From contig JANBVO010000052.1 in the NCBI GenBank assembly GCA_030052745.1, positions 124,001 through 188,000 of the forward strand: a DNA stretch of 64,000 bases, read 5' to 3'. Within the stretch, counting starts at the first letter, position 1. The number at the start of each line of letters is the position of its first letter. Made by a program: the position numbers and the translations under genes. Shown here one piece after another: positions 9,882-19,521 of this stretch. Under the pieces are notes generated by a model. It was not told the DNA's origin, made no database searches, and saw only the letters and a list, made by a program, of their open reading frames with translations. This stretch comes from Pleurostoma richardsiae. Lineage: Eukaryota; Ascomycota; Sordariomycetes; Calosphaeriales; Pleurostomataceae.

Positions 9882-10468
9882 AACCTGCGGTGTCGCTCAG
9901 CGACGAGATGCTCGCGCGGCTGTTATATGCCGCAAACGAGCAATATTCGAGTGCCGCGCAGGACCCTGTGCCGACGACACCGAGGGACTACTGTCCTTTC
10001 CGACACGGATCCCCGTTGGCGCCGGTGAAGAATCGCGACCTTGACCCCAGTAACGGGGCAGCGCACGTGCGATTCGGATCGGAGCAGCAGCTGAGGGAGC
10101 AGCGCAAAACCGCGCAGGATGAGACTCCTCTACTTTTACTATTGAGGATCCGTTGGTGTCTTTCTGTGTAGGTACCTCCCCTCTCGACGACTTGACGCTT
10201 TACTCGAGCAATCGCTGTCAGATCCTACTACGGGCACGAAGGCCGAATCAGCCCAACGGGCTAGAATAACTCTCGAGCACACCTCGCGGAGCGCGTCGTG
10301 CTACTATAAAACCAAGCTGCGGATCTTAAAATCTGTGAAAAGACGAGTTGGACCAGCGTCATACAAGACAATCCTTCCGGCATTCGAAGGCACCTCTGCC
10401 ATCGAAGAAGCATGCGCTAGCGTAGGCTGACACAGGACACAGACGCCAAAGGCCGCTGCTGTATCTAG
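9882..10468. other. Intergenic, 0.6 kb
   Basis: No gene is supported. The stretch may contain further unrecognisable remains of the decayed gene on its left. The F-box gene ends at its right border. Confidence 0.4.
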
Positions 10469-11719
10469 CTACGGATGACGTTTAGATACTCGTCCGTACT
10501 TTTGATACCAGAGGTTGCAGACGGTCTCACGCCAATCGGGGCCGTATTCACCCTCCCAGATATCCGCAATCTCATCTGCGACTTCCTCACTCACATCCCT
10601 CCACTTTTCCCCTCTGCTCTCGTCTCTGTGTCTCGCAAGTGTTGTGATATCGAAACTGTGTCCTGCCCACACTCCCCTTGAGATATTCGACACGTCATTC
10701 ATACTGACAAAGGAAGATGTTGACCAACAGATGCGTGCCATGATGGCTTCGCCAAATCCCAAAACGTCGATGTTAGGGCCGTGGATGAATTCCTGTTCTA
10801 GAGCAATAGCTTCCGAGCGGACGAACTCCTTCGTAGTCAAGTTTCGAAGAATCCACGGCTGGTCCTGCGGAAAGTAGGTCGAGTCTGTGACGACAATCTC
10901 CGAACGTGTGGACCGAAATGCCGGATCCTTCGATCTACTTCGATCTTTGCAATGAAGGTAGATGCCTAACGACTCGGTCATCAGATCGGTATCTTCTTGT
11001 CTGTCGGACACGCTCGGAAGGGTGAAGTGGTGGAGCGTGAACGGCACTGCAGGATATGCCACGTCGTCCGGATAGTTGTCGTCGTACGGTATGTCGACTG
11101 TCTTTTTGCACAGCTCATCCCTCTCTTCCGCCGAGAACAGACCGGGAGGGAAATCTCCCGGTATGACGTCCTCTCCCACGCAGACGATATTCTCACCTGC
11201 CCATAATCCTAAGAATGAAGTGTAATAGTCGTAGACATGTTCTCGGGCGATGGCCCAGAAGTGTCGACTCGTGAGACCGAGGGCAATGACGTCTTCGATG
11301 AACTCGATGTGAGTGAAGATGTGCCGATGCACTTCTACGGGAAGGTCGAAGATGGCGACGAAATGGTTGGTGTCGGCCTCATCATCTGGGTCGCCACTCT
11401 TTGGTTTTGCCAGCTTGAGGTGTCGAGGGCAGTCGTCATGTGCTTCGCCGTCAGCTTTGCGCTTTAGATGCTCGCTCGCTCGAATTTCCTGGAACGGGCC
11501 GCCAGCAGCCGACTCGGCAGCAAAACAGTCGTTCCGGGGCTGTACTGGTGTAGATGTGACGACTTTGGAGAGAGGCGCCGGACTGTGTGGTCGAACAGGG
11601 ACGGCGAGGAGGCGTACGAGTTCCTCTGCTGACCCGTCAAAAAGTAGCTCCCCGAGCTTGCCTGCCCAAGGTAAATATATCTTCGCTCGGGGAGCCACGA
11701 GTTGAAAATTTTGCCCCAT
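10469..11719 (-). CDS. F-box-like protein, 416 aa
   Basis: The reading frame is intact and the first ATG is at 11719. A degenerate F-box lies at roughly residues 120-160: FDLPVEVHRHIFTHIEF, then a hydrophobic helix with ALGLTSRHFWAIAREH. F-box proteins bring substrates to SCF ubiquitin ligases through Skp1. The segment after it (YYTSFLGLWAGENIVCVGED, then PGDFPPGLFS) is a block I know from many uncharacterised fungal F-box proteins. The N-terminal 110 residues are low-complexity with a basic RKAD/KRK patch that may be a nuclear signal. No leucine-rich or WD repeats are visible, so the substrate-binding part is unknown. Gene looks functional. Confidence 0.75.
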   Translation of the reverse strand: MGQNFQLVAPRAKIYLPWAGKLGELLFDGSAEELVRLLAVPVRPHSPAPLSKVVTSTPVQPRNDCFAAESAAGGPFQEIRASEHLKRKADGEAHDDCPRHLKLAKPKSGDPDDEADTNHFVAIFDLPVEVHRHIFTHIEFIEDVIALGLTSRHFWAIAREHVYDYYTSFLGLWAGENIVCVGEDVIPGDFPPGLFSAEERDELCKKTVDIPYDDNYPDDVAYPAVPFTLHHFTLPSVSDRQEDTDLMTESLGIYLHCKDRSRSKDPAFRSTRSEIVVTDSTYFPQDQPWILRNLTTKEFVRSEAIALEQEFIHGPNIDVLGFGEAIMARICWSTSSFVSMNDVSNISRGVWAGHSFDITTLARHRDESRGEKWRDVSEEVADEIADIWEGEYGPDWRETVCNLWYQKYGRVSKRHP

Positions 11720-12107
11720 GTTGGAGGTTAGGAGTGGAGCCCACACTGAGCGTGATGTGAGGTCCTGAAAGTCGGAAAAAGAGCAGGCTGCTCGAGCAAC
11801 TATTGCGATTTATCGAATATTCTAAGTTCGGCCGTGCAGGTATCTCTCGCATTGCCTGCCAACCTGCATAGTCCTTCGTGGCGGCTATGCTGATCACTCC
11901 ATTGGACAGAGGGAGAAGAGGGTACATCCCTGTCAGTGACCTAGGTGGTGGCTGCCTGAGATGGGCGTATTCCTTTCGGCTCTTCTGTGAATCGCAACAG
12001 GAGCCTGCTCTTGACAGCCCACCTGCCGTCACCGGGTATCACAACATCTGCAGCTCCCCGCTTCTCGAGAATCACGCACAGTCCAACTTGACTTCTCTTT
12101 CGGCTAC
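11720..12107. other. Divergent promoter region, 0.4 kb
   Basis: This stretch separates the F-box gene (minus) from the subtilisin-domain gene (plus), so both promoters must lie here. No specific site is recognised. Confidence 0.4.
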
Positions 12108-13940
12108 ATGGCCCCGAATATCGTGGAAGAGGCGGGGTTTCCTCGTCGTGTCAGTCGGAGTCCAAAGAGACTGCAGCGTGTTCTCTGCAACCGCGTTGAG
12201 AGATGGCTCATGTCAGACTGGTCGCCGCCGGACTCTGTACTACACATCACCGCCGCCGCCGCGACGCACCGCATAGATCTGCTAGACTTGGCGTCAGAGC
12301 TGGCTGCTGAGGCAGTTACTTGGAAGATCCCCCTGTTGGCTTACTGCGCAACAGATTCACGTCCTTCCTCAACGACTGACCTCAATGACAAGGTAGCCGC
12401 TCAGCTGCGAAGCCCAGGAGACACCACAACACCGGACGTTCGACGGATTGCGATTTTCTACGGGCTTGAAAAGTTCCCCCGCGAGGGGCCTAGCCATGCT
12501 ACCGACTATAAGACATTCGTGGAAACAATCTTGGCACTGGCCAGTTCAGGTTTCGTCAAGGTCCTATTTATAAGCCAGAGGTCAGATGAGTGGTTAAATT
12601 CCGCTCTGACAGCTAGGCAGTGGGATAATAAGATGTTTTACCAAGGAGGAATATCCGACGTGGCACTGACGCAAAGACTCCTCGATTTACTGAAAACGCG
12701 ACGCTGCCTTGAGTCAACCAGAACTCCATCGGAGCCGCAGGCGTCGTCAGTAATGTTGCCGACTTCATCGTCTTTACACCCCTAAGCAGGCCATCACAAT
12801 TGTCCCTGGAGAGCCTGTGAGGCTTGTCTTTTGCGACAAAGGGATTGAGGAGATCGGAAGCAGGTATGTGTGCCAGGACCCCGATTAGCTATCCGGCCTG
12901 GTCCGTAACGCCATCCAGGGCCGCTCCATCAGAAAGCTGGTTCCGACAGATGAAGACTTTCTATACGGCGTATATCAAACCTGTCAATCTCCAAGAAAGA
13001 ATCAAAGTCGCAATTCTCGACACCGGCGTCGACACGGGAAATCCAGTAGTTCAGGCTTGGATTGATAACCGAAATACGGAAAGTGAAGAAGCGGGTGACT
13101 GGGGAGACGAGGGACCGATCAAGGCGCAAGTGTCGTTTCCGGAGTCACTCGCCAGCCTCGACAATAATGGTCACGGCACTCATGTTGCCAGCCTGGTGAT
13201 GAAAGTTGCCCTGGGGCAAACATATACATAGCCAAAATTGCGGAGGAAGACTCTGTTCAGGACACAGGCCAAATTGCAGAAGTACGCCTCAGAGAATCAA
13301 AACCATGGGCACTGGGTCCTAGGCTGACATCTACTAGGCTATCGACTGGGCCAGGAGTAATGGCTGCGATATTATCAATATGTCATTCGGGCTTCCGAAG
13401 AGGAACACCCGAATTGAGAATGCTATCGTGGATGCCGAGAACGCAGGAATCATCCTTTTTGCTGCCGCTTCAAACTATGGCGACGACAAGTACCGATCAT
13501 TTCCTGCCAGTGACTCGAAGGTCATTTGCGTGCATGTTACAGACGGCGAGGGAGTTCCGGACGGCATGAATCCCTCGCCACTTGACCACAGGGACAACTT
13601 CAGCACTCTCGGGGCCGGCACAGAGTCAAACTGGAAGGGCAAGAGGGTGTTCCTCGCGGGGACATCCTTCGCCGCGCCGGTTGCGGTTGGAATAGCAGCG
13701 AACACCCTGGCTTTCGTGAAGGGCCAGCTCATAGATGGGCGGTTGAATGAGTCAGACGGCAGGGTGGCGCACACGTGTGATGGGATGCGGAAGATATTCC
13801 TGGGGATGTCACAACCCCGGAACGGATATGACTACGTCGTACCCTGGCATTGGGACTGGTTCGCAGAGGCAGCCAGTGTTGATGGGTTTTGCCATGAACT
13901 GCGGAAGACTCTTCGTCAAGTGGGCAGTCCTATGCGGTAG
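12108..13940 (+). pseudogene. Subtilisin (S8) domain protein with one frameshift
   Basis: From ATG 12108 the gene can be read through three introns: 12750-12789 (uncertain, 40 nt), 12864-12918 and 13282-13337 (branch site GCTGAC). Spliced, it encodes about 560 residues except for one missing base near 13208-13216. There a run of C is one short and VMKVAPGANIYIAKIAEEDS falls out of frame. All three S8 catalytic residues are present: Asp in VAILDTGVD, His in NGHGTHVAS, Ser in GTSFAAPVAV, plus the oxyanion Asn in AAASN. There is no signal peptide. The N-terminal 210 residues are a non-catalytic helical domain of unknown type. Intracellular S8 domains in fungal recognition proteins are thought to act as effectors. 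The single lesion could be a sequencing error; otherwise the gene died recently. I mark it pseudogene only for that base. Confidence 0.65.
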
Positions 13941-14694
13941 TTCTATACGGTTTCCTACAGATTTCCCGCAGAGAGTAATGTCACCTTCCTTGGCAGCATG
14001 TATATGCAGTGAGATAGACGTCATTCGTGTTGGAGATCTAGAGAGATTCATGCCGTCGTTGATGGAGAATCGCCATGGCCTTACCGCTGTCGTCCTTGCT
14101 AGCGGCGGCCCTATATTGTGTCCCTGCACCAGTCGAAGGCCAAGAAATGTTGCTCGAAGGATACGCGACACCTTCAGCTCATATGTGTGGTGAGAGAGTG
14201 TGTCTAGCTAACAGATGGACATGAATGAAAATGTGATCTTGCACCGTACTCGCTGTTTGGTCGCTAGGTAGAGCTTCGTCAACGACAGCTCTTTGGGCAG
14301 GGAGGGTCATGATCGTGCATGCTACAACAGATCAGCCCTGCTAGGCCATTAATTGTAGTTGTTAAGCATCTTTGCTTTCTCTCCTCAAGTGTTCCTAGTT
14401 CCAACCTTTCCGCAATAATGCCCTCACTTAGAATGATGTAGGCCGTTCCGACTTGGACAGGCGAGTGCCGACCTAGAATATCACTAGGGATACCGTATCT
14501 ACTTCATGGAAGTAGTGCTCCCTGGGATATGATCTCGTAACTGGCAGGCGCTCGAATCAGTATAGTCCAGACCCCTAAGGCGATGCTGAGCGTAGCCCTT
14601 CCTTCTTTTTCTCGGCTTGCGGCGCGGCGGTGCTCATTGCGCTGACCGCTCCAATTTCGAAAGGGTCAGTTAGGAAGCCAAGGCACGTCGGAGT
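13941..14694. other. Intergenic, 0.75 kb
   Basis: This is the 3' region between two convergent genes. No gene, repeat or site is supported. Confidence 0.45.
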
Positions 14695-15953
14695 CTAATT
14701 AGACGGCAATTGATCAATGGCTGAGCATATCTTCTCAAAATGAGCAGGCATCCATTCGTCGTAGACATTCTTGGTGAAGCGATATGCCGTCCATTTGTCC
14801 CTTCCGTTGAGCGTCGTGAAAGAGAATTCGTGAATCGGATGACGGTGGTACTTGGTATCTCTTCCGTCCATCACGGGATAGTGGCCGTAGATCCGTACTG
14901 ACCTGTGGTCGTGCGAGATGGAAAACGCGAGTATCTGCCGGTCGATCTCCCTCCCACGCCCCGCGAGACGAAAAAGCTCGACGACGGCCCGCACCGCAAG
15001 GGTCATGCTGTGGGCGTTCTGCCGGTCTGCGATATCGAGCGCTTCGGCGCTGCCCTTCGCTTCGCATGTCAGGAGCGGGAAGTACATGTAGTACGTGGCC
15101 ATGAAGAAGGACTGGTCCCCGGCGATGAAGTCACCAATGAATGGAGACAGCTTGGCGAGCTGGTCGTCCGTGAATGCCTCCCGCCTGAACCCCACGGAGT
15201 AATCCGGCTGGGGACGGGTCCCAGTCAACGGGATCGAGTTGCTCCACACTTCATCGACGCTCTCAATGAGCTGTCTGCGTCTGTTTGCACGGAGTGCAAG
15301 CGATTCCGCCGAAGGAACGATGAGCCTGGAAATGTCCTGAACAATTCTCGCTTCATTCTTATTCTCGAGGTTCCGACAAGCATCCACAAATAGATCTTCA
15401 TCGAAAAGCGTCTCTTTGGGAACCGGTTGCTCGCCGTCAAGAAGCTTTTGGACAAGATCATTGCTCATATCAGTGATACCAAGCTCAGATATGTCCATGT
15501 ATGAGCCCTTGATCTGGAGCAGCAGCGGGTACCACAGATCCCTATACGGCGCGCTCTTCTCCTCCCGCGACCTCTGATCGCTGGCCGCTGTGGAAGTAGC
15601 GTTCGACCACGTACGGGAGAGATTGAAGAATTCCTTCCGCGCAAGCAGATGCTTCATCGTGGGATCCGTGTCCTCTGGCCAAAGCCCTTCCTCCACCCAA
15701 AAAGCCGTCGGGTCAGCCTGCTTAGCCACGCCGGTGTCAGTCAGGGGCCCAGAAAATGTGGTATCGGCAGGGCGTGTAGGGGATATCTGCTGCTGCTTCT
15801 GATCTGGTTCCGGGCTTGGCTCGGAAGTGTCTGTGACTGATTTCTTGCGCTTGCGACCTCTGCCTCGGGCAAGCGCTGGTGGATCCTGTGACAGTAGTCA
15901 TAATGTAAGCGTAAGATGTCCTCTGGCGTCGCAAGAGAATAGATTACCTCCAT
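14695..15953 (-). CDS. DUF7924 protein, PD-(D/E)XK nuclease-like fold
   Basis: There are two exons: ATG-GAG at 15948-15953, then 14695-15885 after a 62-nt intron (15886-15947), giving 398 residues. An in-frame ATG at 16031 would add 26. An N-terminal basic patch (GRGRKRKKS) looks like a nuclear signal. The C-terminal two thirds match the fungal DUF7924 pattern: PQPDYSVGFRREAF, PFIGDFIAGDQSFF, FPLLTCEAKGS, then DRQNAHSMTLAV, ISHDHRSVRIYGHYPV and YRFTKNVYDEWMPAHF. The P-D and E-x-K residues followed by a Q-N helix match the active-site layout of PD-(D/E)XK nucleases. Biological role and target are unknown. Two genes with the same residue pattern lie at 47.6 and 49.7 kb. Confidence 0.8.
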
Positions 15954-16313
15954 GGTTTGGAAGCGTCGCTCTCTATGCTCTCGTGCGGGGCATGGCGACG
16001 AGAAGGGATGTAAGGTCAGGTTTGCGTGCATAAAATACTGAGGCGTGGCACGCTTAGTGCCGGCCTAGCTAAGACTCGTCTAACAATTAACGAGACGCAT
16101 CTCCGCTATTTTCAGTCGCATTTCGCAGCCTTATTTCGTAACACTACGAAACCCTCCTCCACTCCATCATCGACATGTTTCCAAGGCCATTCAGGATTTC
16201 GCCGCAGGTCTAGGATCTGTGATTCAAGTTCAAGCCGTTGCCCTGTCTAGTGAAGTCCAAGTTGTCCTTCTGTTCGTCTACACTTCCACCTGCATCCTTC
16301 CTGTGCAAGATCC
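15954..16313. other. Intergenic, 0.36 kb
   Basis: This is the upstream region of the DUF7924 gene and the 3' side of the 2EXR gene, both on the minus strand. Nothing specific is seen. Confidence 0.4.
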
Positions 16314-17229
16314 CTAGCTGATTCCCATGATAGACAGTTCCTGATTCGCGAAAGTCTGATCTTGACAGAGAATGGGTCTGACGGTCTCACCCCTCGTCCA
16401 CCTGCCTCTCGACCCGGTCCGACTCAGACTTTCCAAGTAGCAATCCTTGCGGACCACCTTCGCGACGACAGCTTCGACTTTGATATTGACAATGCCAGGG
16501 TACACGCGGTTTCGTCGCTGAATAAACTTTGTCCATTCCAACTCCTCTTGCCGGTTGACGGGGTCCCAAGAGAACTCGAGGGCTGCACAGCAGCGACTGT
16601 ATAGCAGTTTCGGACCGGTAACTAGGAAAAGCTTTCGTTATGCTTCGAGGGTAAGACTCGGCCTCAGGGCCGGCGTTATACCACATATCGTCGACGTGAG
16701 CGTCGCTTCGGATGGCGATTAGCTCGAATTGGTTTACTTCGGGAAATTGCGCCGCGATGTTGAGAAAATGGCGGACGTCGGCGACGTAGAGGATATCGTG
16801 TTTAGGGCGAAAGTATATCGGCCTGCGCTCCTTTTTCCACGCCCACACATCCTTCAAGAAACAGGCGTTGAAAAAAGGGAGGGCGATCTTACGGGATTCT
16901 CTGCAAACATGGAGGAGCGCTGGCGGCTGGGCACTGCAAAAGAAGTCGTCCATGTGGTTGTACTGTTCATATATCTCAGATATTTGAAGGATTCTCCGAT
17001 CGGGCATCGCATATCTCCAAATAATGGCACGCAGTTCAAACGGCAGGTCGTTCATGCGGAAGGTTGTGACCTGCTGGCGTCGCAAACGTTCATTCTCGAC
17101 TTGCAATGATGCATTCTCGACTTGCAATGATGCATTCTTGACTTGCAATGATTGGAGCTGCGCTTCTAGTTCTGCAACTTTTGCTGCTAGATCACAGCCT
17201 TCCGGCGAGCCTTCGTGAACAGGAGACAT
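16314..17229 (-). pseudogene. 2EXR-domain protein with coiled coil, frameshifted C-terminus
   Basis: From ATG 17229 the protein opens with a coiled coil (about residues 15-55). It then has a 2EXR domain: FRMNDLPFELRAIIWRYAMP, then PALLHVCRESRKIAL, RPIYFRPKHDILYV and a terminal FPEVNQFELIAIR block. The family pattern is F-x-LP-x-E-(L/I)-R-x-x-IW with Pro-Arg downstream; its function is unknown. Past residue ~200 the frame ending at 16387 is not family-like. The expected continuation (KLFLVTGPKLLYSRCCAALE, then EELEWTKFIQRR) is in another frame and ends at 16314. The break lies near 16636-16660 and no intron with proper signals repairs it. It is a young pseudogene or carries a sequence error. 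Confidence 0.6.
17099..17158 (-). repeat. 21-bp minisatellite coding for coiled-coil heptads
   Basis: Nearly three copies of a 21-bp unit (+ strand CTTGCAATGATGCATTCTCGA) occur in tandem. On the coding strand each unit adds exactly seven residues (SLQVENA type), so copy-number change lengthens the coiled coil by whole heptads without breaking frame. Confidence 0.8.
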
Positions 17230-17604
17230 GCTGATGTGTGATACCAAGATCGATAAAAGGGGACGAGGATGAGCGGCGGGGAGGTGGCAGTACCAGGGGT
17301 AATTTATAGTTCGTTGAACAGTAGAGCGGCCGGAGGTTTGCGGGGAACAGCAAGCTGATAGTAGGAGCCTGCCGATACATTCTCACCGAGACCCGGCGAT
17401 ACACTGTATGCTTCCGATCGACGGCCAATGACGCCTTCCTGGAAGCGCTACGTCTCGCTTCAAGAGCTCATCCTGATCGGTCGGTGACACGTTCCCGAAC
17501 TCCCACACGCCGCTCTGCGGTCCTCGCTCGTGGAACTCCCACACGCCGCTCTCCGGTCCTCGCCACGAGCGAGCAGCCGTGCAGCACTGCGCGGCGTGGA
17601 AGCA
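17230..17604. other. Intergenic, 0.37 kb, with a duplicated 31-bp block
   Basis: This stretch separates the 2EXR gene from the small secreted-protein gene. Apart from the 31-bp direct repeat listed separately, nothing is seen. Confidence 0.4.
17497..17563. repeat. 31-bp direct repeat pair
   Basis: Two 31-bp copies (17497-17527 and 17533-17563) differ at one base. They are flanked by short inverted arms (GCTCGTGG and CCACGAGC). On the minus strand they lie just downstream of the secreted-protein stop codon. Confidence 0.75.
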
Positions 17605-18211
17605 TTAATTGCAGGGCATAATAGAGCGTGAGGAGGTAGTTGTCGTGGGAGAGGTCTGCATAGCAGATGCTGTGGTAACATGAGTTGACTCGCTTGTCGA
17701 TCGAGAAGTTACAGCTTCAGCTGTAGGAGGCGTTGTTGACGTTGAGGTTGCATCCACCATCGTCCACGTGTTGGTCGGCACGACGGCACAGCCGTAGCCA
17801 ATTCTCGTTGGTGACTGGGGCCAAACCAGAGTCAGGCAAAACGGACTGCCAAGTCCACTATCAAAGAGTCAGTTCTGATCCCGGCTCACGGTGCTGGTTC
17901 TGACCAATATCTCGTCGAGTCGGACACAGCCAAATTAGACTGGTACCCCACACACGTGGTAGCGATGCCCCCGCAGCCAGCAAACACGCCAGACGTGTAG
18001 CAGCCATCTGAGCACACGTAGGGAAGATCTGATAGTGTTAGTACGGTACCAGTGGAAGATCTTCATACGCCATTTACTTACAGCCCACGTCTGTCACAGA
18101 CCAGTAGCCACACAGTGTTGGATCCCTAGGTTCAAGCCGTTCGTCGACTTCAGAACATAGGACAGTCACGGTGCAGAACATGAAGACTAGAGACCAGAGA
18201 GGGCAATGCAT
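17605..18211 (-). CDS. Small secreted cysteine-rich, Ser/Thr-tailed protein
   Basis: Three exons read by eye: 18082-18211, 17947-18028 and 17605-17857. The introns are 53 nt (GTAAGT, perfect TACTAAC branch site, CAG) and 89 nt (GTACCA, CTGAC branch, TAG). They join in frame to 154 residues. The N-terminus (MHCPLWSLVFMFCTVTVLC) is a clear signal peptide. The mature part has about eight cysteines, spaced as in C-x(n)-YVCSDGCYTSG, then AGCGGIATTC, SPFC and GYGC. It ends in a Ser/Thr-rich tail of about 45 residues suited to O-glycosylation. No transmembrane helix follows the tail, unlike longer fungal relatives with this layout, so the gene may be truncated. Candidate secreted effector or wall protein; splicing is unproven. 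Confidence 0.5.
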
Positions 18212-19521
18212 TCTGCAAGAGTCGTCTGAGGCGAATTTGAGTGCTAAAACGCCACAAGACACTGTATGAATGCAGTGAGGGGGGATTCCTCACCGGAAAG
18301 AGACTAGATCTGTTCGTGCGGGACGTACGTAAAATCCGACAGGGCCGGATCCGCGATTCAGAGTTTGTAGTATCAGCAGGCATGTACGGAGTACGACATC
18401 CGCAAACGGACCTCATCCCCAGGCGCCGTATATCGCGCACGAGGCTGCCGACCGACACCATGACCCGACCGACGTTTTTGGATGCGTCAATGTCGCCTGC
18501 GGTCACAACGGCAAGACTTTCCCGCTCTTTCAGGTTTGCAGCGCACGAACCAGTAGTACTTCCATATACCTACAGTGTGGATGACAGCCAAAAATGGCTT
18601 ACAGAGCAGGCGCAAATTTTCCTGTGCGCCAGCAACGTCGGCTGCAGTACAGAGGTACCAGTCAAGTACTGGTCGGTGGCTACGCATCCTCTGTCGTAAC
18701 AGGGCTCGTAAGTGAGAGAAGCGCTGGTCAAGGCATTCCGCCGTCTGCCGAACAAGAGGGTCCGTCGCCTCAAACGGCTCGCTAAGGAGAACAATGAGGG
18801 CTGACCAACGGCCACGCATAGTGCTTGTCCTATTGTTCTCCAGGGCTTGGATCGATTGCCCATTCCCGATCTGACTGCCTACAAGGAATCTTACAGCTGA
18901 CTCGCATCTCTACGCTCGTTAGATAGCGTTGTCTTTTGTGAACGACCCGAACAGCTGTAGCCCTAGAGCTTTAGCAAGCCTTGTAGTGGCCTGCCGTAGT
19001 GGCCTGCCGTAGTGGCCTGCCGTAGTGGACCGTCAATCATCTTCAGCACGCGGTGGTTATAGATGAACAGTCTTGTATACCATGGTGCGTGTTGTAAATA
19101 CATACGTAAAACCATCGGGACACGGATGACTCCGTGTGTGACTGGTCCAGTGACGATGAAAATAATGCATCGGCGCGATCGCCTCAGAGCCAGCGGCGTC
19201 CCGCTCCAAGCGCCTTTAACGATTGCCCTCCGCACCACGATGATGCAGCACTGCGTCGCAGGCAAGCCCTGCGACACTGACGCGACGACTATCGTGCTGC
19301 CGGGAGAGTAGGGTGGCACGTACCACTCTCCTGCGTCCTCGCACTGCGTCCTCGCAATCTGCTCAATCTTGTCGAAATGGCGGGAGGTGGTTTCCATGAT
19401 CAGAACAGATTCGGATTAGGGCAGTCTGGAGTTATTGAATGTGTCGACCTCGTTGGCAGCTGCAGCGGCTGTCAGCGAGCCTTCCTTCTCTGCGACCTCC
19501 GGCCCGTGGGGCAGAGCTTGG
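18212..19521. other. Intergenic, 1.3 kb
   Basis: No gene is supported. It holds the upstream region of the secreted-protein gene, a 13-bp triplet repeat near 19.0 kb and the 3' side of the DUF3435 gene. Confidence 0.45.
18985..19023. repeat. 13-bp tandem repeat, three copies
   Basis: Three perfect copies of AGTGGCCTGCCGT lie head to tail, followed by a partial fourth. They sit 0.5 kb past the stop of the DUF3435 gene. Confidence 0.85.

Noticed and set aside
12886-12888. In-frame TAG in the subtilisin gene taken first as a nonsense lesion
   Set aside because: It lies within a 55-nt intron (12864-12918) whose removal restores the frame.
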